From positions 62,001 to 126,000 of the forward strand of contig CALJHE010000002.1 of the NCBI GenBank assembly GCA_938075675.1: DNA of 64,000 bases, read 5' to 3'. The stretch comes from Candidatus Poseidoniaceae archaeon (lineage in GTDB: Archaea; Thermoplasmatota; Poseidoniia; Poseidoniales; Poseidoniaceae). A model generated the notes under the pieces. It was not told the origin of the DNA and made no database searches. It saw only the letters and a program-made list of their open reading frames with translations. How positions within the stretch are numbered: position 1 is the first letter of the stretch; each line of letters starts with the position of its first letter. The position numbers were made by a program, and so were the translations under genes. Below are positions 38,003-47,979 of this stretch, piece by piece.

Positions 38003-38546
38003 TCATAAACATGCCAAGAAGGGTCAGGAGAAGTCCGACATTGACAACCATGTTGATGGTAGAAGCTGGAGGAAGTTGCATGAAAGCGCCAAGATCACCT
38101 GACATTAACTGAGGTATGAGACCTGCAATGGCTAGAATAATTGGGCCAATCATTGCAATTGAGAGTAGTGTTTCTGGCACTGCACCAAGTTCTTCAATGT
38201 ATTTTTTAACAGACTCAGTCCTTTCATTTTCCATACGTGTACCTTGCTTACGGAGGGTTTCGATGATATCGGTGTTTTGGGTGACGTTGGTATACATTGT
38301 ATTGAGCAGACGGGTATAACCGTCAGAATCAGCTTTGTTCATCAGCGACTTGAGTTCTGGCCCAAGACCACGGCTGTTTCCTTTGCGTAGTCGAGACATC
38401 ATGGAGGAAAAATCCTCAGATATAATTCCGTATCCGCCGCTACCAATCGTGTGAATTGCTGCTTCAAGACCGACTCCAGACGACATTAAGACATCCAAAG
38501 TACGGATGACATAGAGAACTTCTCTTTGCTCATCCAATTTACGCAC
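37965..38546 (-). CDS. Type II secretion system F-family membrane protein (second half-size subunit), GTG start
   Basis: VIRTLDVLMSSGVGLEAAIHTIGSGGYGIISEDFSSMMSRLRKG plus TMs; SD GAGGTGA upstream. Confidence 0.78.
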   Translation of the reverse strand: MRKLDEQREVLYVIRTLDVLMSSGVGLEAAIHTIGSGGYGIISEDFSSMMSRLRKGNSRGLGPELKSLMNKADSDGYTRLLNTMYTNVTQNTDIIETLRKQGTRMENERTESVKKYIEELGAVPETLLSIAMIGPIILAIAGLIPQLMSGDLGAFMQLPPASTINMVVNVGLLLTLLGMFMIGLKAHTKDPGL

Positions 38547-38555
38547 GCTTTCACC

Positions 38556-38909
38556 TCAAACAATGTCTTCTAGTAGTTCAAAAGTGAACATTTTATTCGA
38601 GCTTTCGTATTCCATAGATGCAAAAATAACTTTGACATCTCGCTCTTCAAAGGGGTCATGGATAAACGGTTGTCCTGAGCGGAACATCGTGAGAATTCTC
38701 TTGTAGTCGTCGATGGAAAGTTCACCTGTAACGGTGTATGCAGTGGATTCAGAACCCTCGTCGTGAAGGTCGTCCCCTTCCTCGCCACGTATGATGGTAC
38801 GAGTAAGTCGTCGTGTAAGACGCACTTTCATATCGCAATTTGGGATTCGTACCCAATCTGCGCTTGTCGTCCCTGATGCTGGGCGAATAAAGAAATCCAT
38901 ACCTGCCAT
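38556..38909 (-). CDS. Hypothetical 117-aa protein
   Basis: ORF with ATG and upstream AGAGGT; strongly beta pattern (YTVTGELSIDDYKRILTMFRSGQPFIHDPFEERDVKVIFASMEYE). Confidence 0.6.
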   Translation of the reverse strand: MAGMDFFIRPASGTTSADWVRIPNCDMKVRLTRRLTRTIIRGEEGDDLHDEGSESTAYTVTGELSIDDYKRILTMFRSGQPFIHDPFEERDVKVIFASMEYESSNKMFTFELLEDIV

Positions 38910-38969
38910 GTGGTGACCTCTAAACTACCCACATCATCGCAAGGTATTGAATGTTGGGGGGAATGAAGG

Positions 38970-39920
38970 TTAGCCGACAATTCTAAACCAGCCAAATCGT
39001 GGTTCATGTAGGGTTCCTTCATTTGAAAGTTCATCCAGTTTTTCTTCAGCGAGTCCACGGTCAAAGCCTCGTGCGACTGCATTGGTGAGAACAGTTTCAA
39101 AATCAACACCATCGCCTTGGTCAAGTTGCTCAATTATCGAGACAAGAGTGTCCTTCACTTCGTCATCATTCGATTCTGCCTCCGAAGGTGCATCACCTCC
39201 TGGAAGTTCAGTTTGCGATGGAGCAGCAACCGGTTGACTTGCAGCGTCCATGCGTCCTTCAGCAATATCCAATGCTTGCATAACGTTGAGCGTGTAGGTT
39301 TCCACATCGATATCCCCGTAGTGATTTCGAGAAACCAGGAGGCCATCGATCATGTGCTCTGGAATTCCAGCAGCAACCAATCCTTCTCGGGTTGGTTCAG
39401 CAGCCAGTGAATCCGAGTAATTCTTCATTCGCTGGAGAGTATCCTCGCACGCACGTGTCAGCCACAAAGCATAACGTTGAGCGTCTATTTCACATGCTTC
39501 TTCAGGGCGAAGTGAAGTGTAAACAGCACCCTCATCGGTCTGATACCAGCGAGATTTAGCAACCATGAGGAGGAGAACTGGTTCACCCACTTCGGTTTTC
39601 TCAACTAAACTCATCGTAAGTTCTCTCATCGACTCACTTGCATAATCTCCAACAGAAAAATAATGGAGGCCAGATGGGTCTCTCATTTGTCCTTGGTAGA
39701 GTGTCGAGCCGTTCGATGTTTCTCGAACTTCAAGACGCTCAAGGAGACCTGCAACAACAACTCTGTTGACTTTGGCGCCAAGTTTGGTGATGACAAATGA
39801 TGGGTCATATTCACCTGAGCCTTTCTCGTTAAGTGTTGCTTCACTGAATTCGGATGCGAGCATATGCCATGCTGATTGTCGTTTTGCACGTGTTCCAGAT
39901 TGCATCATGCCACCTTCCAT
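38970..39920 (-). CDS. RPA-associated OB-fold protein (COG3390-like)
   Basis: VNRVVVAGLLERLEVRETSNGSTLYQGQMRDPSGLHYFSVGDYASESMRELT; overlaps and follows RPA gene. Confidence 0.8.
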   Translation of the reverse strand: MEGGMMQSGTRAKRQSAWHMLASEFSEATLNEKGSGEYDPSFVITKLGAKVNRVVVAGLLERLEVRETSNGSTLYQGQMRDPSGLHYFSVGDYASESMRELTMSLVEKTEVGEPVLLLMVAKSRWYQTDEGAVYTSLRPEEACEIDAQRYALWLTRACEDTLQRMKNYSDSLAAEPTREGLVAAGIPEHMIDGLLVSRNHYGDIDVETYTLNVMQALDIAEGRMDAASQPVAAPSQTELPGGDAPSEAESNDDEVKDTLVSIIEQLDQGDGVDFETVLTNAVARGFDRGLAEEKLDELSNEGTLHEPRFGWFRIVG

Positions 39921-41599
39921 TGAGCACGGATTTCAGTCGCCCTTAATCCCGCATCTTCGTCTACCATTGCCGCACCATCTGCCAGCATCATAGCACCTTG
40001 TTCATCAACAATTGTTCGACCGGATGCCTTGATTGTTCGACCAAGCATCTTACCCCGTAGCGATTGAACAAAGGCGACTTGCCCCAGATCGTTCACGGTA
40101 TCTTGAAGTTCAGATTCAGTCATACCGAGAAGGCTGAGTGTCGCTTGTTTATTGGTGAGTAAAGAGACACTGGAACGGCCATCGTCTATTGCTAAACGTA
40201 GCCGGATATCGGTATTCCCGTCGTTTGGACCGTGTTCTGCGCAAGCACCGTCACGCAATACTCTACGGCATTCAGTACACCTCTGGATGAAACCGGAGTC
40301 TTCCCGTACACTCACGACGGTAGCGCTGGTCGAAACACCAACTCTACTTGCTCCGGTCGAAAGTTCAAACAACTCCACTTCTGCAGTGTGTGTTGTCAAA
40401 TCTAAATCGCTGTCCCATGGTGGAGCATCGAGAAATTCCACTTGGTCTGCATTGTCTACGGTAATGTCAGGAATACCTTGCCATGCTCGAACTCTGACAC
40501 CTTTCAATCGAACGGTGATTGGCAACTTATCTTCAGTGATTGGTAATTCGCTCCACGCACTCATTCTGCAGCGACCAGTTGGGTCAGCAATTTGTCCAGA
40601 CCAAAGGAATCGTTCTTCTCCGTCTCGGGTGAATGAACGCTTGGTCCATTCAGTAATCTGAACGACTGCATCAACATCTCGTGCTCCGTCCCGTAGTTCA
40701 GATAGCGTTAGCACGGTTTGCTGAGACAAGGTGTCTGCATCCGAGAAATTTTTGTCATGATAAACCTCGATTTTAGTCGTGCGGCCAAAGTTGAGCTCTG
40801 GTGTATCTCGGAAGGTTCGAACTTGAGCCCCCTCTATTTTGAGGAGCGTCCCTACTTCGTGTTCAAGCGGCTCCCATGAAAGGAAACCAATGGTGCCGGA
40901 TTCATCGGCCAATCTTCCACGCACGATATCTATCGAACCAGATCCATCCTTACGGTGAATTTGGTCTGGTCGCGATGCGAGGATTCGACCAACAACACAG
41001 ACGTAGCCATCGGATGGCAACGAATCAATGTCTTGTGGTTCACCAGGTGCAGTAATAGGACGGGTTCCTTCACGAACGACTGCAATACGAGTTGATTGGT
41101 TAATATTGAGCGACATTTTTCCTTGATATTCGTTTACAGAAGCCCCTTCGATTCGTACGACTGAACCAGGCGTAATGTTCGAGTTCGGACCCCAGTCTTT
41201 GTATTCCCAACGGTTTTTTTGTCCATTTTCTTCCCAAGGATTGTCTTCAAGCAAACCAAATGCGATTTGCTTCTGTTCGCCACGGATGGTTTGGTCTCGG
41301 ATGTTGTGTGAGATTATCTCAACTTCAATTTCGATATCTTTGTCATCGCCTTTGAGTTCGCTCAGACTGCTCACCTTACGGGTGTTACGAGGTGCTGCAG
41401 AAGAACCACCTGATGAGCCTGAAGATGGTGCTGGGGTCTTGTCACCCTTGAACCGTCTTAGAATCGAACGCATGGCGTCTTGAGGTGGAATAAAGAATTC
41501 AGTCTCATACTTTTCAAATGCTGCGGCAACCTCTTCAGGGTCTGCATCAGGGCACTCGGAAAGAATTGACTTAACATGAGTTTCGTATTTTTCAGACAT
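39905..41599 (-). CDS. rpa: Single-stranded DNA binding protein RPA/replication factor A, multiple OB-folds and zinc finger
   Basis: Repeated OB patterns (RVVGRILASRPDQIHRKDGSGSIDIVRGRLADESGTIGFLSW), zinc finger CTECRRVLRDGACAEHG. Confidence 0.87.
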   Translation of the reverse strand: MSEKYETHVKSILSECPDADPEEVAAAFEKYETEFFIPPQDAMRSILRRFKGDKTPAPSSGSSGGSSAAPRNTRKVSSLSELKGDDKDIEIEVEIISHNIRDQTIRGEQKQIAFGLLEDNPWEENGQKNRWEYKDWGPNSNITPGSVVRIEGASVNEYQGKMSLNINQSTRIAVVREGTRPITAPGEPQDIDSLPSDGYVCVVGRILASRPDQIHRKDGSGSIDIVRGRLADESGTIGFLSWEPLEHEVGTLLKIEGAQVRTFRDTPELNFGRTTKIEVYHDKNFSDADTLSQQTVLTLSELRDGARDVDAVVQITEWTKRSFTRDGEERFLWSGQIADPTGRCRMSAWSELPITEDKLPITVRLKGVRVRAWQGIPDITVDNADQVEFLDAPPWDSDLDLTTHTAEVELFELSTGASRVGVSTSATVVSVREDSGFIQRCTECRRVLRDGACAEHGPNDGNTDIRLRLAIDDGRSSVSLLTNKQATLSLLGMTESELQDTVNDLGQVAFVQSLRGKMLGRTIKASGRTIVDEQGAMMLADGAAMVDEDAGLRATEIRAQWKVA

Positions 41600-41790
41600 C
41601 GTCAAGACCTCTGCCTGATATGTTCGTTCGATGCCTGTACGGAGAACAGGCTGCGGGCTTTCGTGCGTTTTGGTTGAGACTGTACACTCCCTTGACCTCC
41701 ATGGGTAACTCAAGGAAAGACGACAGACCATAAAGAATGCCGTGAACATCTGTCCTTTTAGACGGACATCGAATCAAGTCACTGAACAAC

Positions 41791-43194
41791 TTAGGCGGGG
41801 TTAATTCGCAAACCTTGCATCAATAACACATCGGGCAAGTGCATTGCGCCGGATGAATAGGAACCTTGTACCCGAACATCGTCGCCGAGATAGACTTCCG
41901 AAGAAAGCGCCTTTGCTAAATTGCCTGATAGGCCAGCCTGTTTAACAGGCCCAAGGATTTCTCCACCTTCAACACGCAGCAAGGTGCTGGTGGTCACAGA
42001 AAAATCACCACTTGTCGGGTTTGCAGTGTGTGCGCCCATTACGCTGTGAACGATGTATCCATCCTCCATGCGTTCCAAGAGTGAATCTTGAGTGGAAGGC
42101 GTTCGAGTTGAAGTCATGTGTAGATCTGAGCAACCTGTATAGGGTGGACTTTGATGGCCACCTCGTACGGCGCAACCGTTCGTTTGAGCATGATCAATAC
42201 GGCCTTCAGCAACTTGTTGGGCTGCATCACGTGTCGACCAAAGAGAACCAATCAATCGCCCGTTTTCAACGAGAGTTTGGCGACGCGTTGGGACACCTTC
42301 ACCGTCACGGGCTGAGGCAGATTTACCGCCTTCCATACGACCATCATCAATGAGTGATAGGTCTTCAGCGAGAACCATTTCACCTTGCTTACCGGACCAG
42401 AATGATTCATCGCGAACCAAACGGTCGCCTCGTACGGCGGAAGGAACAACCATCGAGAACAGTGGGGAAAAACCTTCACTGGTCATCAAAACAGGAGTAT
42501 CGTGAGCTTCAGTATTCACTTCAATAGGCCCACGTGTTTTCTGCGCCCAGTCTACTGCGACTGCGACGCAATCGGGAACTTGCTTCAATTTCTTTCGACT
42601 CGAATCCCCTTCGTACGAACTGGTAAGTTCGTCATCGGCCTCGATGGAAACTTGAACGCCAATTCCATGGGATGTCGTCACGCCGCTCGATTCGATGCCC
42701 TCACTGGTAAAAATTGCACCAGCGCTTGCACCAACGCCAAGACCGCCTCCCGTAACGACTGCTCGATCGTCGAGCGAAGCAACTTCACTAAGGATGGCAT
42801 CCGCCTGTTCAAGTAAATCTTCGGGACCGATGTTGAGGATGTTGGTATCAAAGAGTCCGCCGACTTTTCTCGCCGTCTGCTCACTTGGTAGGACAAAACC
42901 TTCGACAGAAGGAGATGCTTTGGCAATGTCCCTCGCTTGCTGGAGAGCGTAATCAGCAGAAGTAAGGTCAACAAGATAAGCGTATCCAAACCGGCCACCT
43001 TCGACCACTCGAACACCATATCCACCTTCGCCGCCACCTGCAGCAAGGGATATTTTGCCTGCTTCGATATCGATGCTGTGCCCGTAGGACTGTGTTGCCA
43101 CGACTTCCCACTGTTCTATGCCTTGCGATTTACAAAGAGCACCAATTTGACGGCATCCCTCGGCAATTCTGTCTACTGCATCATCTGGAAGCAT
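41791..43194 (-). CDS. pmbA: TldE/PmbA family metalloprotease subunit
   Basis: Adjacent to TldD; GVRVVEGGRFGYAYLVDL; MTSEGFSPLFS; C-term GEILGPVKQAGLSGNLAKALS. Confidence 0.9.
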   Translation of the reverse strand: MLPDDAVDRIAEGCRQIGALCKSQGIEQWEVVATQSYGHSIDIEAGKISLAAGGGEGGYGVRVVEGGRFGYAYLVDLTSADYALQQARDIAKASPSVEGFVLPSEQTARKVGGLFDTNILNIGPEDLLEQADAILSEVASLDDRAVVTGGGLGVGASAGAIFTSEGIESSGVTTSHGIGVQVSIEADDELTSSYEGDSSRKKLKQVPDCVAVAVDWAQKTRGPIEVNTEAHDTPVLMTSEGFSPLFSMVVPSAVRGDRLVRDESFWSGKQGEMVLAEDLSLIDDGRMEGGKSASARDGEGVPTRRQTLVENGRLIGSLWSTRDAAQQVAEGRIDHAQTNGCAVRGGHQSPPYTGCSDLHMTSTRTPSTQDSLLERMEDGYIVHSVMGAHTANPTSGDFSVTTSTLLRVEGGEILGPVKQAGLSGNLAKALSSEVYLGDDVRVQGSYSSGAMHLPDVLLMQGLRINPA

Positions 43195-43196
43195 AT

Positions 43197-44639
43197 TCAG
43201 CCCACCAACGCTTGAGAAATTCGCATAATTGGACCACCATCACCAACCGGTACAGTTTGCCCTTTACCGCAGAAACCTGGGGCTGCAAGTCGAGCATCTC
43301 GGGTGAGACCGTCAACATCTTTCAGAATTTGAAGCGTTAAGCCGCTCACACTTACATCTTTGAGAGGACGTGTTAGTTCACCGTTCTCGATAAGCCAAGC
43401 CTCTTGGGCAGCGAATTGGAATGAACCTCGACCCGTATCCACTTGACCACCTCGTGAACCGCAAGCGTAAACGCCGTATTCGATGTCTTCCATCAATTCG
43501 TCCATATCGTTGTGCGTTCCACCTTGAATGAGTGTGTTCGACATGCGGACCAATGGATGGTGGAGGCCATCTTGAGCCCTTGCACCAGCATTCGGAGCGA
43601 GTCCAAAGTGGTAAGCTGTCTCCCGATGATTTAGATATTCAGTTAGAACTCCGTTCTTGATGAGACACTTCTCGCGGGTGTTGAGACCTTCATCATCAAT
43701 CGGATGCGCCCCATAGCCGCCCCGAATAGTCGGATCATCGACTACAGTAACGATGTCATTACCAATGGTCTGGCCGAGTTTACCATCAAGGCATGAATCG
43801 CCGGCTGCTACAAGGTCAGCCTCACAGGGGTGTCCAAGCGCTTCATGGATGTAGACGCCGGTCAAATCACGGTCAGCAATCAGCGGCATCTTACCCGAAG
43901 GTGCACGTTCTGCCTTCAGCAAGCGAAGGGTCGCAATTCGCGCAACTTCACCCAGTTGGCCAAGGTCACAGGCTTCGATAACTTCCAGCCCACCTTCGCC
44001 ACCATGCCTCGTTCTATAGGAGACTACTTCGCCTCCCTCACGGCCAGTGACGCTTGCATTAATCAATGAGCGTTGGAACGACCAAGTTCGATTCATCCCT
44101 TCACTGGTCATCAATTCAGTGTGCAGATGTTCATCGCTCCAACCGCAGGTTACTGAGATGATACGGTCATCGTCTGCAGCGCTGTCGTGAAGAGTTCGAA
44201 GATGCTCTATCTTCGTCTGAAGATCGGTGTGACGAACATCCTTTTTCGATTTCCAGTGTATTTCATCTTCAAAGATAGGGACTTCAGCTAACTGTACGGG
44301 CTTGTCTTTCGACGAGCGGCGAGCGGCAACCGCTTTGGCCAGTCGAACTGTTGACTCTATTTGCGAAGGCAAAGATATCAAGTCAGTGGTGGAATGTACA
44401 CCCCATGCCCCGTCAGCGAGGATGCGGAGGGTTACACCAACTTCTTGGCCTGGTATTGCACGCTCAAGTTTTGCATCTCGTAGTGCAACGCTGGAGTCTG
44501 TGATTGCCATCAGTCGTACCTCAGCATAGGATGCTCCGAGGTCTTGAGCATGGTCGAGAGCCGACTGGATTTTCGATTGGTTCAGATATCGACCAGTACT
44601 CGGCTTATGCTCATCGTTGGGACTTGCGCTCATCACCAT
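43197..44639 (-). CDS. tldD: TldD family metalloprotease
   Basis: HEALGH zinc motif in GVYIHEALGHPCEADLV; GFCGKGQTVPVGDGGPIMRI. Confidence 0.93.
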   Translation of the reverse strand: MVMSASPNDEHKPSTGRYLNQSKIQSALDHAQDLGASYAEVRLMAITDSSVALRDAKLERAIPGQEVGVTLRILADGAWGVHSTTDLISLPSQIESTVRLAKAVAARRSSKDKPVQLAEVPIFEDEIHWKSKKDVRHTDLQTKIEHLRTLHDSAADDDRIISVTCGWSDEHLHTELMTSEGMNRTWSFQRSLINASVTGREGGEVVSYRTRHGGEGGLEVIEACDLGQLGEVARIATLRLLKAERAPSGKMPLIADRDLTGVYIHEALGHPCEADLVAAGDSCLDGKLGQTIGNDIVTVVDDPTIRGGYGAHPIDDEGLNTREKCLIKNGVLTEYLNHRETAYHFGLAPNAGARAQDGLHHPLVRMSNTLIQGGTHNDMDELMEDIEYGVYACGSRGGQVDTGRGSFQFAAQEAWLIENGELTRPLKDVSVSGLTLQILKDVDGLTRDARLAAPGFCGKGQTVPVGDGGPIMRISQALVG

Positions 44640-44690
44640 GATGCAATGCAGTATGCGAGGGTGTTTGAAGTCTACTCCGTTTCGATTTGA

Positions 44691-45248
44691 TTACGATGTA
44701 AATTCAGCAGAAACGATATGGCCGATGAGAGAAGAGTCCGTCAGAGCCTCATGTTCCGATTCAAACTTCATTCCGAGTCGAGATGCACCTTCCTTCGAAA
44801 GCGAATATTCCATCGGTACGGATTGAAAACCAAGGTCGGATAGAAGAGACTGGGCCATCGATTCGGAAGTAGAAAAATCATGAGGAATAGGGACGCAGTC
44901 CGAATGCGCCTCGTCGGTGCTGTCTGCATGAGGGAGCCGGAGAAGATATCCCGAAGTGTCCTTGTTACGAACTCCAGCACGTTTGAATGCCTCAGAGACA
45001 TGGTGAGTTCCACTGAGGTAACGTAAGAACTCGGCATCCAATGAACGGGCGAGTGCTGTCGAACGCAACCATCTACGAGAAGCACAATTCCACGCAGTCC
45101 AGAGTTGAGATTCTGATTGAATACAGTCCTGCCCAATCAAGACCCAATCGGCGTTAGGACGCACTTCAAGAAAGCGAGTAAGTACTTCCTTTGCCTGAAC
45201 TGGTGATTCACTGCTCCATGCAAAGCAAGGGAACGATGGTTGTGCCAT
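44691..45248 (-). CDS. cgi121: KEOPS complex subunit Cgi121
   Basis: TALARSLDAEFLRYLSGTHHVSEAFKRAGVRNKDTSGYLL Cgi121 core motif. Confidence 0.75.
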   Translation of the reverse strand: MAQPSFPCFAWSSESPVQAKEVLTRFLEVRPNADWVLIGQDCIQSESQLWTAWNCASRRWLRSTALARSLDAEFLRYLSGTHHVSEAFKRAGVRNKDTSGYLLRLPHADSTDEAHSDCVPIPHDFSTSESMAQSLLSDLGFQSVPMEYSLSKEGASRLGMKFESEHEALTDSSLIGHIVSAEFTS

Positions 45249-45273
45249 GGTGATTCCAAGAGGAGATTCTCTT

Positions 45274-47889
45274 TCAATTATCCGATGAAGATTCATCGGA
45301 CAGTGGGATGTCATCATCGCGTTGTTTTGGAAGAATCCTTTCTGCACTCGCCGTACTTTGTCGACGCAGTACTTTCTCCACTTCGGCGTTTATTTTATCC
45401 AAAAGCAACGGCCCCCACCCACGTTTCGAAAGAAGGGCGTTCCGAGTTGAACGGTTCATCGAAAGAACATCTTTCGGCGTCCGAATGCCCATACCTGCTA
45501 ATTCACGGGCTCGTGCCCGGCCCACATGTTTGATGTTCACCAATTGAAGCAAATCACTCCTACAACCGTGACGAATACGTTGCTTGAGCATATCGATGGT
45601 TGTGGCGATATTGCTGATAACGGGGAGGTGCTCTTCGGAAAACACATCGTCAGTCAGCAGGACTTGTTGACCTGCTGCAAGAAGCCAACCCATAAGGTCG
45701 ACACGGTGATTAACATCGCCCGGACTCACATCGAGTTCGCTTTCAATAGAGCGAAGCGTGTCTTCTTGTATCCACATCTCAAGCATCCATGCCGACTTTA
45801 CCTTTCCGAGCAATCGTTCTTCAAGCGTGTCATCAATAAGTAGCTCATCTTCAACCGAATTGGTTTTGAGCCAGAGCGGCGAACTGCGTTCCATTTCAGA
45901 ATTCTTAGCCCACAGAGGAATGAAATCCGGAGTGGAGGAGGCAAGATGCATGAGCCCAAAATCCGAAACTTCGCCTGTCTGCCGAACGCTACGTCGTACA
46001 GCCCGCCTTAGCCCGGTACGAAGAATCGAAGCCGATAGTGGGTCGAGGTAGAGTTGCGTAATTCGCTCACCCATCAACGTCGCTTCATATTCCATGGATG
46101 CATGATCGTTCGCAGTCGGTGCGGACCAGCCCCCCACATGTGCCAAATTGGTAGCGGAGGTAAATCCGAGAGAAGCCTCCGTGAAGGCAGTTGATGCTCT
46201 TGCATGAGGAGGTGCTTCTTGGGAACTGGGACGGAGTTGAACTCCTCCAGTTGTTTGAGCAATGGTAGCCCAAATTGGCATCTCATCATCCCAATCCTCA
46301 TCTTCACCTTGGTTTGCTTTTGCGTCTGCTCGCCGCTTTGCATACGCTTCGTCTGCGCCTTTTTTACGAATAAAACGCTCTTCGACAAGCCAGTTCAGCA
46401 TCTCATCGAGACGCTCGTTCAATTGCATCGGCGACATACTCGAACCAAGGAAGGTTGCGGAAAAGAAGTCACCAATCTCGCCTCTGTGACGGAAGCCACC
46501 AGTTGCAATTGAAGCAAGTAAGTGCGTACGTAGTGCCGGTTCACTTGCAAGTTTGGAAGAAATTGATTCGACAGGTCCAAAGAAATATCTCTCGCTGACA
46601 TCATCAGCAATCCCCCATCCATCGGTCCCCTTGCATAATACCCATGCTTCACCAAAACTATCGTACTTTGGCCGCCCAGCACGGCCCAACATTTGACGCA
46701 CCTCCATCACTGGAAGTGGACGGCTCATCCCATCATCCCAACGTTTGAGGTCTCGAACAAGAACTCGGCGAGCTGGTAGATTAACACCCGCTGCAAGCGT
46801 TGGAGTAGCGGTCAGACCAACCAAGAGGCCTTCTTTGAATGCACCCTCGATCGCTTTGCGCTGACCGTGTGTGAGCCCAGCATGATGGAAAGCGATACCA
46901 CCTCGAATGGCTTCTGCTAAACGTTCAGCCATCGCCGTTTGACTCCTTCCTTCAAGTGAACCTGCAAATGTTTCCAATCGCTTCAATCGGTCCGGGTCCT
47001 CCTTTCCTAAACGCTTGGCAATACGTTTGGAAAGTTTCAATGCTTCAGATTGAGCACTTCGACGAGTACCCACAAAAATCAGCACTTGACCATCTTGGTC
47101 TATCGCATCACTTACCACAACCCATGCCGGATGGGATTTGGGCCCCTCTAAGTCTCTGGGAGGTTGCAGTACATCCGCTTCTGTCGACATCCCTGATGCT
47201 TGAACCAATCGTGGTTCAAGATGCAAGTCGTGGAAAGTACTGTACTCCAACGCAACAGGCCTCCACGACGACAGAATGAGGTTGGCATCCAACCATTCTG
47301 CGAGTTCATTGCAATTTCCAACCGTAGCAGAAAGTGCAATGATTTGGGCCTTAGGGCGTAGATATCGGAGTCGAGTCAAGTTAATTTCCAAAGTTGGACC
47401 ACGAGTTGAGTCGTTCATCAAATGGAACTCATCTGCAACAACAATCGATACATTAGCCATGAGTTCAGAGCGATTTCGCATGAGTGAATCAAGTTTCTCG
47501 GAAGTGCAAACGAGAATATCGCATTCATCAATTTTCTTCGCTTCACCCGAAGCGTCCCCAATCCCGAGTCCAACGGTCAATCCTACGGAGCCGCCGAGTG
47601 CTACCAAGTCCTCGTGCTTTTCACTCGCCAACGCTTTGAGAGGTACAATATAGACTGCTTTAGAACCTGGTTCATCGATGAGTAAACGGCGGATAATTCC
47701 TATGTAAGCAACGAGCGACTTACCGCTTGCAGTCGGTATTGCGAGTAATGTGTTGGAACCGGAAAGAACACTTGGCATTGCTTCATATTGTGGAGGATGA
47801 AGGTTCTCAATGCCCCAAGTTTGAGTGAGGAATTTGAGGGCGTCCAATGGTAAATCCAAGCCCATTACTGCCGGTCCACTCCCCTCCAT
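45274..47889 (-). CDS. hel308: Hel308 family ATP-dependent DNA helicase (start 47865-47916)
   Basis: AIPTASGKSLVAYI, VADEFHLMN, LSATVGNCNELAEWL, QMLGRAGRPKYDSFGEA, C-terminal HhH region VKHVGRARARELAGMGIRT. Confidence 0.94.
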   Translation of the reverse strand: MEGSGPAVMGLDLPLDALKFLTQTWGIENLHPPQYEAMPSVLSGSNTLLAIPTASGKSLVAYIGIIRRLLIDEPGSKAVYIVPLKALASEKHEDLVALGGSVGLTVGLGIGDASGEAKKIDECDILVCTSEKLDSLMRNRSELMANVSIVVADEFHLMNDSTRGPTLEINLTRLRYLRPKAQIIALSATVGNCNELAEWLDANLILSSWRPVALEYSTFHDLHLEPRLVQASGMSTEADVLQPPRDLEGPKSHPAWVVVSDAIDQDGQVLIFVGTRRSAQSEALKLSKRIAKRLGKEDPDRLKRLETFAGSLEGRSQTAMAERLAEAIRGGIAFHHAGLTHGQRKAIEGAFKEGLLVGLTATPTLAAGVNLPARRVLVRDLKRWDDGMSRPLPVMEVRQMLGRAGRPKYDSFGEAWVLCKGTDGWGIADDVSERYFFGPVESISSKLASEPALRTHLLASIATGGFRHRGEIGDFFSATFLGSSMSPMQLNERLDEMLNWLVEERFIRKKGADEAYAKRRADAKANQGEDEDWDDEMPIWATIAQTTGGVQLRPSSQEAPPHARASTAFTEASLGFTSATNLAHVGGWSAPTANDHASMEYEATLMGERITQLYLDPLSASILRTGLRRAVRRSVRQTGEVSDFGLMHLASSTPDFIPLWAKNSEMERSSPLWLKTNSVEDELLIDDTLEERLLGKVKSAWMLEMWIQEDTLRSIESELDVSPGDVNHRVDLMGWLLAAGQQVLLTDDVFSEEHLPVISNIATTIDMLKQRIRHGCRSDLLQLVNIKHVGRARARELAGMGIRTPKDVLSMNRSTRNALLSKRGWGPLLLDKINAEVEKVLRRQSTASAERILPKQRDDDIPLSDESSSDN

Positions 47890-47979
47890 ATTCTGCCAGT
47901 CGCGCCAACAGTCCAAAAGGACAACGCTCGTAAAGTTTCAATCCGACACCCATAAGACCCCTCTTCTCATGTCCTAAAC

